In this document: positions 1 through 7,786 of the stretch, in pieces
Position numbering within the stretch: position 1 is the first letter of the stretch
Layout of the letters: every line of letters begins with the position of its first letter
Source: Bacillota bacterium
Lineage (GTDB): Bacteria > Bacillota > Desulfitobacteriia > Desulfitobacteriales > JAJXUE01
Length of the DNA: 35,398 bases
NCBI GenBank assembly: GCA_021783135.1
Contig: JAJXUE010000031.1
Span: 1-35,398 of the forward strand
Reading direction: 5' to 3'
Translations under genes and position numbers: made by a program
Notes under the pieces: generated by a model
Told to the model about the DNA's origin: nothing
Database searches by the model: none
The model's input: only the letters and a program-made list of their open reading frames with translations

Positions 1-103
1 GTGTTTGTTTGGACACTTACACTTTCGAGATTTTGGGGAGGTACTCCTTTTTTTGTGGGTAAAAAATCCGCCTATATCAAGGGTTATGAGTTATGAAACT
101 AAC
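1..103. mobile_element. Possible end of an insertion element (partial)
   Basis: This noncoding stretch abuts the truncated 3' end of the LytS-like gene. It carries a 7-bp inverted repeat around a 6-nt loop at 87-106 (TGAGTTA and TAACTCA) that overlaps the premature stop codon, and AT/G-rich tracts that do not resemble the flanking genes. The gene stops in the middle of a motif that never ends a protein in this family, so insertion of a mobile element is the simplest explanation. No transposase is visible because the window starts here. A plain nonsense or deletion event would look similar. Confidence 0.25.
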
Positions 104-847
104 TCACGTATTAAAGAAAAAGTGGGGGTTTATCTGCGCCTGCAGGGCATCCAATTCAGCCTTGGTCACCAGCTGGCTCTGCCGGTCCAATTCAGCTAAT
201 TCCATTTGCATACTGAGCAGTTGCGCTACACCAATAGCAAGGCGAATTATATGTGGCGCCAGCTGTCCGTCCTTGGTTTGATACAATTTTACGGTACCAA
301 CAGTTTCCTCCCTGCACTTAAGTGGCACAATTACCGCAGCCGCCAAAGGACAATCGCAATTGTCAAATTTAGAACAATTTAGTTGTTCCTGGGTACGCAC
401 AACTTTATAAACACCGTTGGTGATTACCTCACGGGTAGCCTCAGTTAAAATTTTATCACCCGGTTGGTGCTTATCACACCCAACCCCTAAATAAGCCAGC
501 ACACGTTCTTTATCAGTAATGGCAACTGCACTTACTTCGGCAATCTTTTGGACCAATTCGCATATTTTTGCGGCTGTCGCGTCATTTAAACCGCGCCTCA
601 TATACGGCAACGTTTCATGCGCAATGCGTACCGTTGCATCTAACTGGGGCATGCCTATATCGAAATCATTTTCCGGTTCATAGTGTGCCTCGGTACGCCG
701 GTCCCCGGCATAATCCAACCCCAAAAACAAAACTATGTTTATGATAATAAAGGCTGGCCCCAACCAAACAGCATAGGCCTTGCTTAAAATCAGCATAATT
801 ATTTCCAGCACCGCAGCAACAACGAAAATTATTTTGGGTCTATCCAA
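104..847 (-). pseudogene. LytS-like sensor kinase, truncated at the phospho-acceptor motif
   Basis: The product is a 247-residue fragment of a LytS/YpdA-type membrane sensor kinase. Two hydrophobic segments lie at about residues 7-22 and 28-45, followed by a linker and a GAF-like domain at about 70-220. A short helix then leads into the His_kinase family motif INPHFFFNT at residues 239-247, where a TGA stop follows at once. In this family the His of INPHF is the phosphorylation site, and about 150 more residues of dimerisation and ATP-binding domain normally follow. None is found in any frame here. The start is TTG at 847, with GGGAGGAA about 9 nt upstream. It lies 16 nt after the MBL-fold gene, so the two probably share a transcript. 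It could still make a truncated sensor, but it cannot be a kinase. Confidence 0.75.
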
Positions 848-863
848 TGCTGATTCCTCCCTC

Positions 864-1679
864 TTACAGTGGCATAACCCAGGTCGCGCCTATTTCCTGC
901 ACAGGTATCTTGGCCAAATTACCTGATGCCGCTTGCCTAAAACGAACTATTGGCTCAGTCATTGGTTCCTGCGATAAACGAAAAGTACCCCAGTGCATGG
1001 GGATCACCCAATCAGCCCCGATTTCCATGCTCATTTTCCAAGCCTGTTCCGGTGTCGCATGGTGGGCCTCAAACGCTTTTGGCGCATAAGCGGCGATACC
1101 CATAATTGCCAAATGAATCGGGATTCCCGCTAGCTGTTGGTGAATCTTTTCGGTATATCCGGTGTCGCCACTAAAAAAGATGTTGATGCTGTTTTTACTT
1201 ATGAGCAGACTATTTGCTTGCATACTTTTTTGCCAGGGCAAACGGGCTCCCCAATGCTTACCTTCAATTGCTGTAACTTGGGTGTCCGCAATTAGTCTGG
1301 ATTCGCCCCAATGTAGTTCATGAATCGAGGCATAGTTCATACCCTTCCAAAGTGCGGCAGTGTTTTTGGCTGTAACTACGGATGTGTGTAAACTTTGCAA
1401 ACTGCGCAAACTGGGATAATCAAAATGGTCAGTGTGAGCATGGGATAACAGTAATAAATCAATATTCCCTGCTTCCTTAGCGCCTAGCGGCGCTGCCACA
1501 AAGCGTTTAGGTCCGATGGTATGCGAACCAATTGGACTTATTCCGATTCTTTTTTCCAAAGCAGGATCAATTAAGATTCGAGTGCCAAAAAAGTTGAGTA
1601 AAAACGCGGCATGCCCCAGCCAAGCTAGCGTGATGTTGTTATTTGACCAAGTATGCGGCAAGGGCTTATGTGTAGTCAT
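864..1679 (-). CDS. MBL-fold metal-dependent hydrolase (UlaG / NAPE-PLD-like)
   Basis: The product is a 271-residue metallo-beta-lactamase-fold hydrolase. The metal-binding motif SHAHTDHFD sits at about residues 79-87. It is followed by a later SGDTG, which supplies the bridging aspartate, an HH pair near 200 and a C-terminal PMHWGTF that supplies the last His. The order and the strand opening LAWLGHAAFLL match the UlaG/NAPE-phospholipase D branch, which hydrolyses phosphodiester or lactone bonds. There is no signal peptide, so it should be cytoplasmic. The ATG has GAGGAAT upstream at a normal distance. The truncated sensor gene follows directly. The substrate cannot be read from the sequence. 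Confidence 0.85.
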   Translation of the reverse strand: MTTHKPLPHTWSNNNITLAWLGHAAFLLNFFGTRILIDPALEKRIGISPIGSHTIGPKRFVAAPLGAKEAGNIDLLLLSHAHTDHFDYPSLRSLQSLHTSVVTAKNTAALWKGMNYASIHELHWGESRLIADTQVTAIEGKHWGARLPWQKSMQANSLLISKNSINIFFSGDTGYTEKIHQQLAGIPIHLAIMGIAAYAPKAFEAHHATPEQAWKMSMEIGADWVIPMHWGTFRLSQEPMTEPIVRFRQAASGNLAKIPVQEIGATWVMPL

Positions 1680-1822
1680 CCAATTTTATTCCTCACTTAA
1701 CTACCGTGTTAAAATACCTTGTATGATTATTCGCGATGCTAAATTGATTTCCTGCAATGTTCGGTATCTCATCTACGCCAGGAGTCTTTGCTGTTCAGAG
1801 TGTTCATGGGATTTAAAAACAA

Positions 1823-1860
1823 AAAAGGTATACCACCCTTTATGAGAGGCTATACCTTTT
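1823..1860 (-). terminator. Intrinsic terminator after the zinc-ribbon gene
   Basis: A perfect 10-bp stem (AAAAGGTATA paired with TATACCTTTT) encloses an 18-nt loop. On the minus strand it is followed by TTGTTTTT. It ends the small RHH/zinc-ribbon operon and separates it from the MBL-fold gene. Confidence 0.8.
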
Positions 1861-1888
1861 AACCATACACCACTTTTTCAATGGCTTC

Positions 1889-1975
1889 CACTATAAGAAT
1901 TCTTATAGTGTTCTGTAAGAGTTCTTTAAGAGTTCTTTAAGAGTTCTTTAAGAGTTCTTTAAGAGTTCTTTTTTA
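1889..1975. repeat. 22-bp perfect palindrome joined to six 11-bp tandem repeats
   Basis: A perfect palindrome at 1889-1910 (half-site CACTATAAGAA) runs straight into tandem copies of the 11-mer GTTCTTTAAGA, starting at 1910, 1921, 1932, 1943, 1954 and 1965. The four central copies are identical, the first has one change, and the last is degenerate. The array ends at the stop codon of the zinc-ribbon gene and lies before its terminator. The period is close to one helical turn. Confidence 0.9.
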
Positions 1976-1976
1976 G

Positions 1977-2159
1977 TTAGCGCTTAACAGGAAGCAAAAC
2001 GAGTTTATGCCTCGATGCAGGTAGCTCGGCACTTGTCTGGTTCAACAAAAGCACAGGCATATGAGCTAGGTCATTTCCGCATGTAGGACACTTCCAATGT
2101 CCTTGGGTTTGCGCGGAGTATGAATACCTATGGCAATTTGAACAATATTTTTTGACCAT
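1977..2159 (-). CDS. Small zinc-ribbon protein
   Basis: This is a 60-residue basic protein with two CxxC-type knuckles, CSNC at residues 6-9 and CPTC at 24-27. They form a single four-cysteine zinc ribbon, and the C-terminal tail has no recognisable motif. The ATG has AAGGGAG well placed upstream. It follows the RHH gene by 35 nt and precedes the repeat array and terminator, so the two small genes form an operon. Zinc ribbons of this kind often bind nucleic acid or act as partner subunits, but no specific family was recognised. The function is unknown. Confidence 0.7.
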   Translation of the reverse strand: MVKKYCSNCHRYSYSAQTQGHWKCPTCGNDLAHMPVLLLNQTSAELPASRHKLVLLPVKR

Positions 2160-2194
2160 AGTTTCTCCCTTGTTCCTCCCTAAGCTCTCTTGGG

Positions 2195-2419
2195 CTAATC
2201 CAATTGAATAGCTTCACGCCTGTTGCGACACCTTTCCATAGCCCTTTCCCGCTTTTTTCGTTGAATATGTTTCCACATAAGTCCGGCCTGCTGTTCAGCT
2301 GTCAAATTCAAAAAAATATCCAATCCTACCTGCATCACATCTGAAGTTGAGTACCCTGTTTGGGAAATTCGATGCGCTAACTCCGGCGCAACCTTTGCGC
2401 TTACTGTAACGTGAGCCAT
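2195..2419 (-). CDS. Small ribbon-helix-helix-like protein
   Basis: This is a 74-residue protein. Residues 1-40 read as an N-terminal strand (HVTVSAKV) followed by two helices (PELAHRISQTG and STSDVMQVGLDIFL), the pattern of CopG/Arc-type ribbon-helix-helix DNA-binding proteins or antitoxins. The C-terminal third is strongly basic (KKRERAMERCRNRRE) and could bind DNA or a partner. The ATG has a GGGGAG ribosome binding site. It heads a two-gene operon with the zinc-ribbon gene. The RHH assignment is from pattern only. The downstream gene does not resemble a known toxin, so a toxin-antitoxin role is only a possibility. Confidence 0.6.
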   Translation of the reverse strand: MAHVTVSAKVAPELAHRISQTGYSTSDVMQVGLDIFLNLTAEQQAGLMWKHIQRKKRERAMERCRNRREAIQLD

Positions 2420-2845
2420 TGCTCCCCCCCCTTACTTTAATTTATTACTGAAAGTATGACATAGGGGCCGGTTGCATCACTCGCTCAGTGTTCCCCAAGA
2501 TGCCCAAACAGGAAAAACACTTCATTGCTGCCGCTATCAGTGAAATTGACTTACGCAATATGCTAGCAAGTTCCCTCATTTCCAATATTACCTCTAACCA
2601 ACTAAAAATACGGTCGAAAATGCTAAGGGACTTGTGAAAAAATCAGGACAAATTTCTAGCTCAAAGTAAACCAAATCGACAACAACATCAGCCAGGATTG
2701 GTTATAAACCTTCTTTCAAGCTGTTTTAGCCTGAATGATGCAGGAGCTGATTCGACAGTTGATAAATTTTGTCGCAAATTACTTAGTTCTAAGTCCAGAC
2801 AGCAAGCATATGCACAAATGCTTACGGAGCGTCTTATGCGGACAC
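2420..2845. other. 426-bp intergenic gap without a supported gene
   Basis: The region lies between the sulfite-oxidase-family gene and the RHH gene. Plus-strand open frames at 2500-2637 and 2698-2883 have no ribosome binding site, and the second runs into the neighbouring gene. A small palindrome (ACTTAG TT CTAAGT) sits near 2783-2796. The promoter of the RHH operon should be at 2420-2480, but no convincing hexamers were found. Confidence 0.5.
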
Positions 2846-3949
2846 CTATTGGAGTGAAGGTGCCGGTATACCTGGAACTGTGACTTCAACCCGATGGTGT
2901 GAATTATTGGCATAACCCTTGGCATTCCAGCGCGCTTGCTTGGGTTGAACATCACCAAAGCTATCCTTGGCCCGAACCGTTAGAAAGTAATGTCCTGGGA
3001 AGCTGACCGTCCAAGTGTACTCCCAGAAAGTCCACGTATACGAGGAATGTTCGGGACTGGTTAACCGCGCATTTGACCAAGAAATTCCGTTATCCAAACT
3101 GATTTCGACCTCTGTTATCCTCGCTTTGCCAGCCCAGGCAATCCCCCTTATGGTGTGAACTCCCGGTTTGATTACCTCGCCTTTGGCAGGCCAGGTAATT
3201 ATCGAATTGACCTTTATTTCCGTCACCGGTACCGCCTTGCTAAAGTCGTCTTCATTATCTATATACACGTAATCAATAGCTTGGAACGGCCCTCTAAATT
3301 TATCCTGCGTAAATGTTAATTTATTTAACCATTTAACATGGGCCATACCATACCATCCCGGGACAATCAACCTAGCTGGATAGCCGTGTTTATATGGCAA
3401 CGGTTCATCATTCATCCACAAAGCAATGATGCATTCATCTAATAAATTACTGTCCAGAGGCAAGCTCCGCTCAAAATGGAATTGTCCGGGCATGTCCGGG
3501 CGTGACCCGTAGTCACAGCCCTTAAAAACTACTTCTCTGGCTAATGCGCTGATCTCAAATTGATCAAGCAGATAGCTAAGCGGCACGCCTGTCCACTTGG
3601 CGTTGCCGATTGCACCTATGTTCCATTGTTCTCCCAAGGCTGGTGGCTCCAGCAGTCCGCGCTTGTTGCCAGAACACTCAATTGTCACAAACTTCGATAC
3701 ATGTGGCATGTTGTAGAGGTCATCATAGCTATAACTTTTAGAACCGGCAACTTCCCCATCAATCTGCAAGTTCCACGTATCCATATCGATTGTAGGGTAG
3801 GGTAGATGATTGCGTAGATAGAATAGGTCAGTTGGGGTTTGCCAACTGAACAGGGTATTTAGCGGTGATTCTAAGTTTTCTGGTTGTAGCTGACGTGGAA
3901 TTAAGCCGGGTCTGTCAAGCCTTGTTTCCAACTGCGTAAATTCCGACAT
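2846..3949 (-). CDS. Sulfite oxidase-family molybdenum enzyme
   Basis: The product is about 367 residues and belongs to the sulfite oxidase/nitrate reductase molybdopterin family. The N-terminal part (residues 40-235) carries the RNH motif at 46-48 and VTIECSGNKR, whose C92 is the expected molybdenum-ligating cysteine. KGCDYG and HGYPARLIVPGWYG, typical of Mo-cofactor binding, follow. The C-terminal Ig-like dimerisation domain begins around residue 255 and includes WTFWEYTW. There is no cytochrome b5 or heme domain and no Tat signal, which suggests a cytoplasmic enzyme with an external electron acceptor. I chose the ATG at 3949 because GGAGG lies just upstream. The longer open frame to 4048 would run through a terminator. 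The substrate (sulfite or another oxyanion or S-oxide) is not certain. Confidence 0.85.
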   Translation of the reverse strand: MSEFTQLETRLDRPGLIPRQLQPENLESPLNTLFSWQTPTDLFYLRNHLPYPTIDMDTWNLQIDGEVAGSKSYSYDDLYNMPHVSKFVTIECSGNKRGLLEPPALGEQWNIGAIGNAKWTGVPLSYLLDQFEISALAREVVFKGCDYGSRPDMPGQFHFERSLPLDSNLLDECIIALWMNDEPLPYKHGYPARLIVPGWYGMAHVKWLNKLTFTQDKFRGPFQAIDYVYIDNEDDFSKAVPVTEIKVNSIITWPAKGEVIKPGVHTIRGIAWAGKARITEVEISLDNGISWSNARLTSPEHSSYTWTFWEYTWTVSFPGHYFLTVRAKDSFGDVQPKQARWNAKGYANNSHHRVEVTVPGIPAPSLQ

Positions 3950-4009
3950 AAATACCTCCAACATGCGAGAATAAAGTATATTATCCCCACCAAACGCGAA
4001 TTTAGCCCC

Positions 4010-4041
4010 AAAAAAATATGGAGGCCATTTAGGCTTCCATA
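4010..4041 (-). terminator. Intrinsic terminator after the HD-GYP gene
   Basis: A 10-bp stem with one G-U pair (TATGGAAGCC paired with GGCCTCCATA on the minus strand) is followed by seven Ts. It lies between the HD-GYP stop codon and the sulfite-oxidase-family start, so the latter needs its own promoter within about 60 bp. Confidence 0.8.
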
Positions 4042-4068
4042 CGCGCATGCATTCACCGACAACATAGC

Positions 4069-5133
4069 TCAGCGATTATCCACTTTGACAATTATTAATG
4101 ACGGGTGCTCTAATAAATCGTATTCCACAGGTTCGCAAAGTTCTTCTTCACCCTGAAAAAAAATGCGAACACGCGGGCGCTGCGGGAAGCCGTGACTTTG
4201 TGTAATAACATTACCCCGTTGCCCGGAACTCAATACCACTCCCGAACCATTTGGATAAATGACTGCGTGTTTCTGAAACACCTTAACAACCCTAGGTGCG
4301 AAGTGAGTCTCCGTATTGCCAACAATATATTCATAGGCCTGATAGGGTTCCATCGGCCCACGATAAACCCGCCAACTTGTTAACGCCTCATATACATCAG
4401 CAACCGCACCTATTGCGGCATACTCGTGAATTTCCCTACCTTTTAACCCGCGCGGATAGCCGCATCCGTCCCATCTTTCGTGATGTTGGAATGCAACATG
4501 CGCACACAAGAGGTTTACATCTCTGTTTTTACGCAAAATCTCAAACCCAAGCGTGGCATGCTCCTTAATTATCTCAAATTCCTCTTGCGTCAACTTCTCT
4601 TTTTTATTCAGCACATTTTGTGGAATCTTAGTTTTACCTACATCATGCATAATCAACCCTATACCGAGCTCAGTTAAGCGCTGTACAGGTAAGTTAAGCG
4701 CAAGACCAAGGGACAAGCCGATAATTGTAGTGTGCACAGAGTGAGTATAGGTATTTTCATCATGGCTTTTTATTTCCGAAAGGTTGAGCACAACATCTTG
4801 ACAGGAAAGTAAATCCTCAACAACTCGTCCTATCGTCTTGCGCAACTGATCTATCGGCAAAATATTCTCATCGTGCTCTAGGCACTTCGCAACGGACACA
4901 ATTGTTTTATATGTAAGCTCTAAAGTCTCCGCGCGAATAGTTTGATGTCTGACGACGTCCTCTAAACGCTCATCGACAATGTACACCGCTTGAAAACCCA
5001 TCCGCTGTAAACGCTGAATATACGCTTCCGAAAGTTGAACCCCCGCATGTAACAAAATCTTACCCTGACTGTTAATTACTGCTTTAGCCAGGGTATCGCC
5101 GTCTTTTAAATGCGCTATACTAACAAACCGCAT
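4069..5133 (-). CDS. HD-GYP domain cyclic-di-GMP phosphodiesterase-like protein
   Basis: The product is about 354 residues. Residues 1-60 form a small beta-rich N-terminal domain common in Bacillota HD-GYP proteins (AHLKDGDTLAKAV...). The HD-GYP domain lies at about 115-285 with the metal motif HDVGK at 163-167, a downstream HH pair at 217-218 and DGCGYP at 222-227. It is followed by a short C-terminal domain. Proteins with these motifs hydrolyse cyclic di-GMP to pGpG or GMP. There are no membrane segments and no receiver domain. The ATG at 5133 has GAGGTG 5-6 nt upstream and is preferred to the in-frame TTG at 5145. The gene ends at a terminator and appears monocistronic. Confidence 0.9.
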   Translation of the reverse strand: MRFVSIAHLKDGDTLAKAVINSQGKILLHAGVQLSEAYIQRLQRMGFQAVYIVDERLEDVVRHQTIRAETLELTYKTIVSVAKCLEHDENILPIDQLRKTIGRVVEDLLSCQDVVLNLSEIKSHDENTYTHSVHTTIIGLSLGLALNLPVQRLTELGIGLIMHDVGKTKIPQNVLNKKEKLTQEEFEIIKEHATLGFEILRKNRDVNLLCAHVAFQHHERWDGCGYPRGLKGREIHEYAAIGAVADVYEALTSWRVYRGPMEPYQAYEYIVGNTETHFAPRVVKVFQKHAVIYPNGSGVVLSSGQRGNVITQSHGFPQRPRVRIFFQGEEELCEPVEYDLLEHPSLIIVKVDNR

Positions 5134-5247
5134 CTTACACCTCAAAAAAATACTGTTATGATATTTTCGCGCTTCTTCGACAAAATCCTCTATATATTTG
5201 TGTTTTATATTTGTGTTTTTAGTGTGAATAATGTTGGGGGGGTTAGC

Positions 5248-6009
5248 TTACACAAGCCGCAAAATCTTGCCCAAATCTTGTACAGAATGAAATTCGTGAT
5301 CTTCAGAACAGGGTTGACGTTTGATCACAATAACCGGGATCTTCAGCGCTAAGGCAGCTGATATTTTGGTGTCAAGGCCACCTGCTCTGCCACTGTCCTT
5401 GGTCACTATCACCGAGGCCTTGTAGGCCTTAAATGTTGCCTTATTCATTTCTCGCGAAAACGGTCCTTGCATGGCCACAATATCGCGTTGTTCAATACCT
5501 AATTCCTGACACTTCTTGATAATACGATGGTCAGGCAGCACTCTTACCACTACCCTTTTATACTTAAACATCGTCCTGTCTAAAAAACACTCCAGATTGT
5601 TGCTACCTGTCGTCAGAAAAACTGTATTACCCCATTGAGCTGCCCGTTCCGCCGCTTCTTGCCAGCTATAGACAGCATGAATTAACGGATGCTCTGGCAA
5701 CTTTATCTCACTACGCATATACCGAGCATACAAAACCTGATTTGCCGTACATAGTTCTTTAAGCAAGGACGAAGTTTGTCCGGCAAACGGATGGGAAATG
5801 TCTAACACCAACCTGAATTTATTATTTTGTAAAATCCCTGCCAAATCCGTGCTGGTTCGAACACCGTTGTAAAACGTGACTGAGCCGAACTGCTGCGCAA
5901 ATTCCTGGCTGACAGGGGATGTTGCTAACACACTTACTTCATGTCCGGACTGCAAGAGTTTAACGATAACCGCTTCACTTTCCTTAGCCCCCGACAATAC
6001 TAAAATCAT
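5248..6009 (-). CDS. cbiJ: Precorrin-6A / cobalt-precorrin-6A reductase
   Basis: The product is 253 residues, the usual size for CbiJ/CobK, which reduces the corrin macrocycle with NAD(P)H during cobalamin synthesis. Diagnostic stretches are the N-terminal ILVLSGAKES, DISHPFA near residues 70-76, TTGSNNL near 133-139, AMQGPFS near 179-185 and VTKDSGRAGG near 202-211. The ATG has AGGAAGTG upstream. It is the last gene of the cooT-cbiM-cbiQ-cbiO-cbiJ cluster, 35 nt after cbiO. That links the metal transporter to corrin synthesis, since no other cbi/cob ring enzymes are nearby. The cytoplasmic location is inferred from the lack of signal or membrane segments. Confidence 0.93.
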   Translation of the reverse strand: MILVLSGAKESEAVIVKLLQSGHEVSVLATSPVSQEFAQQFGSVTFYNGVRTSTDLAGILQNNKFRLVLDISHPFAGQTSSLLKELCTANQVLYARYMRSEIKLPEHPLIHAVYSWQEAAERAAQWGNTVFLTTGSNNLECFLDRTMFKYKRVVVRVLPDHRIIKKCQELGIEQRDIVAMQGPFSREMNKATFKAYKASVIVTKDSGRAGGLDTKISAALALKIPVIVIKRQPCSEDHEFHSVQDLGKILRLV

Positions 6010-6044
6010 AAGACACTTCCTAACATTCTAAACTGAAGCTCATT

Positions 6045-6839
6045 TCACAGGTGCTTCGCATGTGAGGTTTGCCCCAAAATATGAAAGTGACTTCGTTCAT
6101 GAATGAGATTAACATCCAACAACAGTTGGCGGTTTAACAGGAGTTCCTGTGGTTTACCGTCGGCTGCTAATTGATGCGCTTCATTAAAAATAATCACCCG
6201 ATCGGCAATTTCCTCGACAATACTCAAATCATGCGTTGCAGTGATGATTGTCTTCCCCGCCTGACGCAAGCTGACCAGAAGCTCCACCAACCACCGTTGG
6301 GTACGCGGGTCCAAACCATTAGTCGGTTCATCCAACAGCAAAACTTCCGGGTTTACGGCAAGTACACAGGCAATTGCCACCTTTTTTTTCTCCCCGCCAC
6401 TCAACCTATATGGTGGCCGTGTCGCAAGATTAGCAATACCTAAGAGAGCTAATGTCTCCTCAACCCTAAGCTTAACATCCTCCGGATTTAAGCCCAACTG
6501 CAAGGGGCCAAACGCAACTTCATCCCAAACTGTAGCAGAAAACAATTGTGCATCTGAGTTTTGAAACACAAAGCCAACTTTCTGGCGAAACGCGCGGTTA
6601 AAATCCTCCATTTGCAGATTTTTTTCGTTTAATTCCGTACCAAAAGCGGCTATACGTCCCCGGCTTAAATACAATAAGCCGCTGATTAATTTTAATAATG
6701 TGGATTTACCGCTGCCATTAGCACCTAATATCACCACCGATTCTCGCGGATAAATCAGTAAATTCAATTCCTGCACCAGCGGTTGATCACTTTGATACCC
6801 AAAGCTAGCTTGGTCCAACACAAATATAGGTTGTTCCAT
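6045..6839 (-). CDS. cbiO: Cobalt/nickel ECF transporter ATPase CbiO
   Basis: This is a 264-residue ABC ATPase with Walker A GANGSGKST near residues 39-47, Q-loop FVFQNSDAQLF near 90-100, signature LSGGEKKK near 144-151, Walker B VLLLDEPTNGLD and switch ATHDLS. The spacing and the NSDAQLF segment are typical of CbiO/EcfA energy-coupling-factor ATPases. The C-terminal tail is His-rich (HERSHFH, SHAKHL), which could bind metal. The start overlaps the cbiQ stop by one base (TAATG), a sign of translational coupling. It powers import of Co2+ or Ni2+ with CbiM and CbiQ at the cytoplasmic membrane. Confidence 0.93.
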   Translation of the reverse strand: MEQPIFVLDQASFGYQSDQPLVQELNLLIYPRESVVILGANGSGKSTLLKLISGLLYLSRGRIAAFGTELNEKNLQMEDFNRAFRQKVGFVFQNSDAQLFSATVWDEVAFGPLQLGLNPEDVKLRVEETLALLGIANLATRPPYRLSGGEKKKVAIACVLAVNPEVLLLDEPTNGLDPRTQRWLVELLVSLRQAGKTIITATHDLSIVEEIADRVIIFNEAHQLAADGKPQELLLNRQLLLDVNLIHERSHFHILGQTSHAKHL

Positions 6840-7786
6840 TAAAAGTTGCCCCCCAACGCTTTGTCACTAACAAAGAGCAACAAACTTAGTAATATACTTA
6901 ACAATACTGCCGCCCAGTCCCAAAGCTTGAAGTGAAAGCTGCTCATGGTTTTAATTTCACCGCTATACCCGCGCGCCAACATGGATGCGTAAACTTCTTC
7001 GCTCATGGCCTGAGACTTGCCAAACAAAGTACCCATCGACGCGGCAATAAAATGCCGGTTTTCTTGCAAACTTCCAGGACCAAGCATACGGGCCTTGCGG
7101 GCAAAAAACATGTCTTCCACCAGTGCTAAAAGCACAAAAATGTACCGATACGTCATCTCGAGCGTCGTAATAAAGATTTTAGGTACAAAAAGAATGCGCA
7201 GGGCTTTAAGCAATTCCGGCCACCTAGTAGTCAAGGTTAGCAGGGCTGCCAGTGATACTGAATTGCCAACCCGCAGCATAACCAAAAGGTTACCTTTAAC
7301 ACCTTGTCGCGTAATCGCAAGTGTAGCGGGAAAATTCCAAGGTCCCACGCGCAGCACGTGACCAAAGTTGAGCAACGTAATTAGCGGATCTCCGGGACGT
7401 AGCCAGTTGAACAAAGCCGGAAGCAGCATTACTCCGGTAAATAGCGGCACAACGAGCCAAACCCGCTTCACAAACAACCCTAAAGGAACGTACGAAAGTA
7501 GCGCCAATAATACTAACGCCGCATACGCCAACAATAAAAGCACAGGATTTTGGACTATAGCTATCGCTAAGAGCAAGAAAAAGAAGCCGATGAGCTTAGA
7601 CCTAGGGTCAAGGCTCTGCAATAACCCTTGTTTTGCCGCTAATTCTTCGGAAAAGATGGAATCACGCACCACCCGCGCAAGTTCAAAAAGTGTCTTTTCG
7701 ACAAAATTTTTCTTACTGCGAGCACCCATGCAACCACACGGGCACATACCTATATCATTTTCTTGGAGCCACGTCGGAAGGTCCAT
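6839..7786 (-). CDS. cbiQ: Cobalt/nickel ECF transporter T component CbiQ with Cys-rich N-terminus
   Basis: The product is about 315 residues. Residues 70-310 form the EcfT/CbiQ transmembrane domain, with several hydrophobic helices and the two cytoplasmic coupling signatures (MTYRYI and MLARGYSGE) that contact CbiO. About 55 residues of soluble N-terminal extension precede it and include CPCGC at about residues 15-19, a potential metal site. The chosen ATG gives MDLPTWLQ and follows GGGG at a usable distance. It overlaps the end of cbiM by 32 bp. Extensions of this sort occur in some anaerobes' CbiQ/NikQ, but their role is not known to me. Confidence 0.9.
   Translation of the reverse strand: MDLPTWLQENDIGMCPCGCMGARSKKNFVEKTLFELARVVRDSIFSEELAAKQGLLQSLDPRSKLIGFFFLLLAIAIVQNPVLLLLAYAALVLLALLSYVPLGLFVKRVWLVVPLFTGVMLLPALFNWLRPGDPLITLLNFGHVLRVGPWNFPATLAITRQGVKGNLLVMLRVGNSVSLAALLTLTTRWPELLKALRILFVPKIFITTLEMTYRYIFVLLALVEDMFFARKARMLGPGSLQENRHFIAASMGTLFGKSQAMSEEVYASMLARGYSGEIKTMSSFHFKLWDWAAVLLSILLSLLLFVSDKALGGNF

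Noticed and set aside
2500-2883. Plus-strand open frames of 45 and 61 codons in the gap left of the sulfite-oxidase-family gene
   Set aside because: Neither has a ribosome binding site or a recognisable domain, and the second overlaps the end of the neighbouring gene.
3950-4048. Extended N-terminus of the sulfite-oxidase-family protein
   Set aside because: It would translate through an intrinsic terminator and lacks a Shine-Dalgarno site, whereas the ATG at 3949 has GGAGG.
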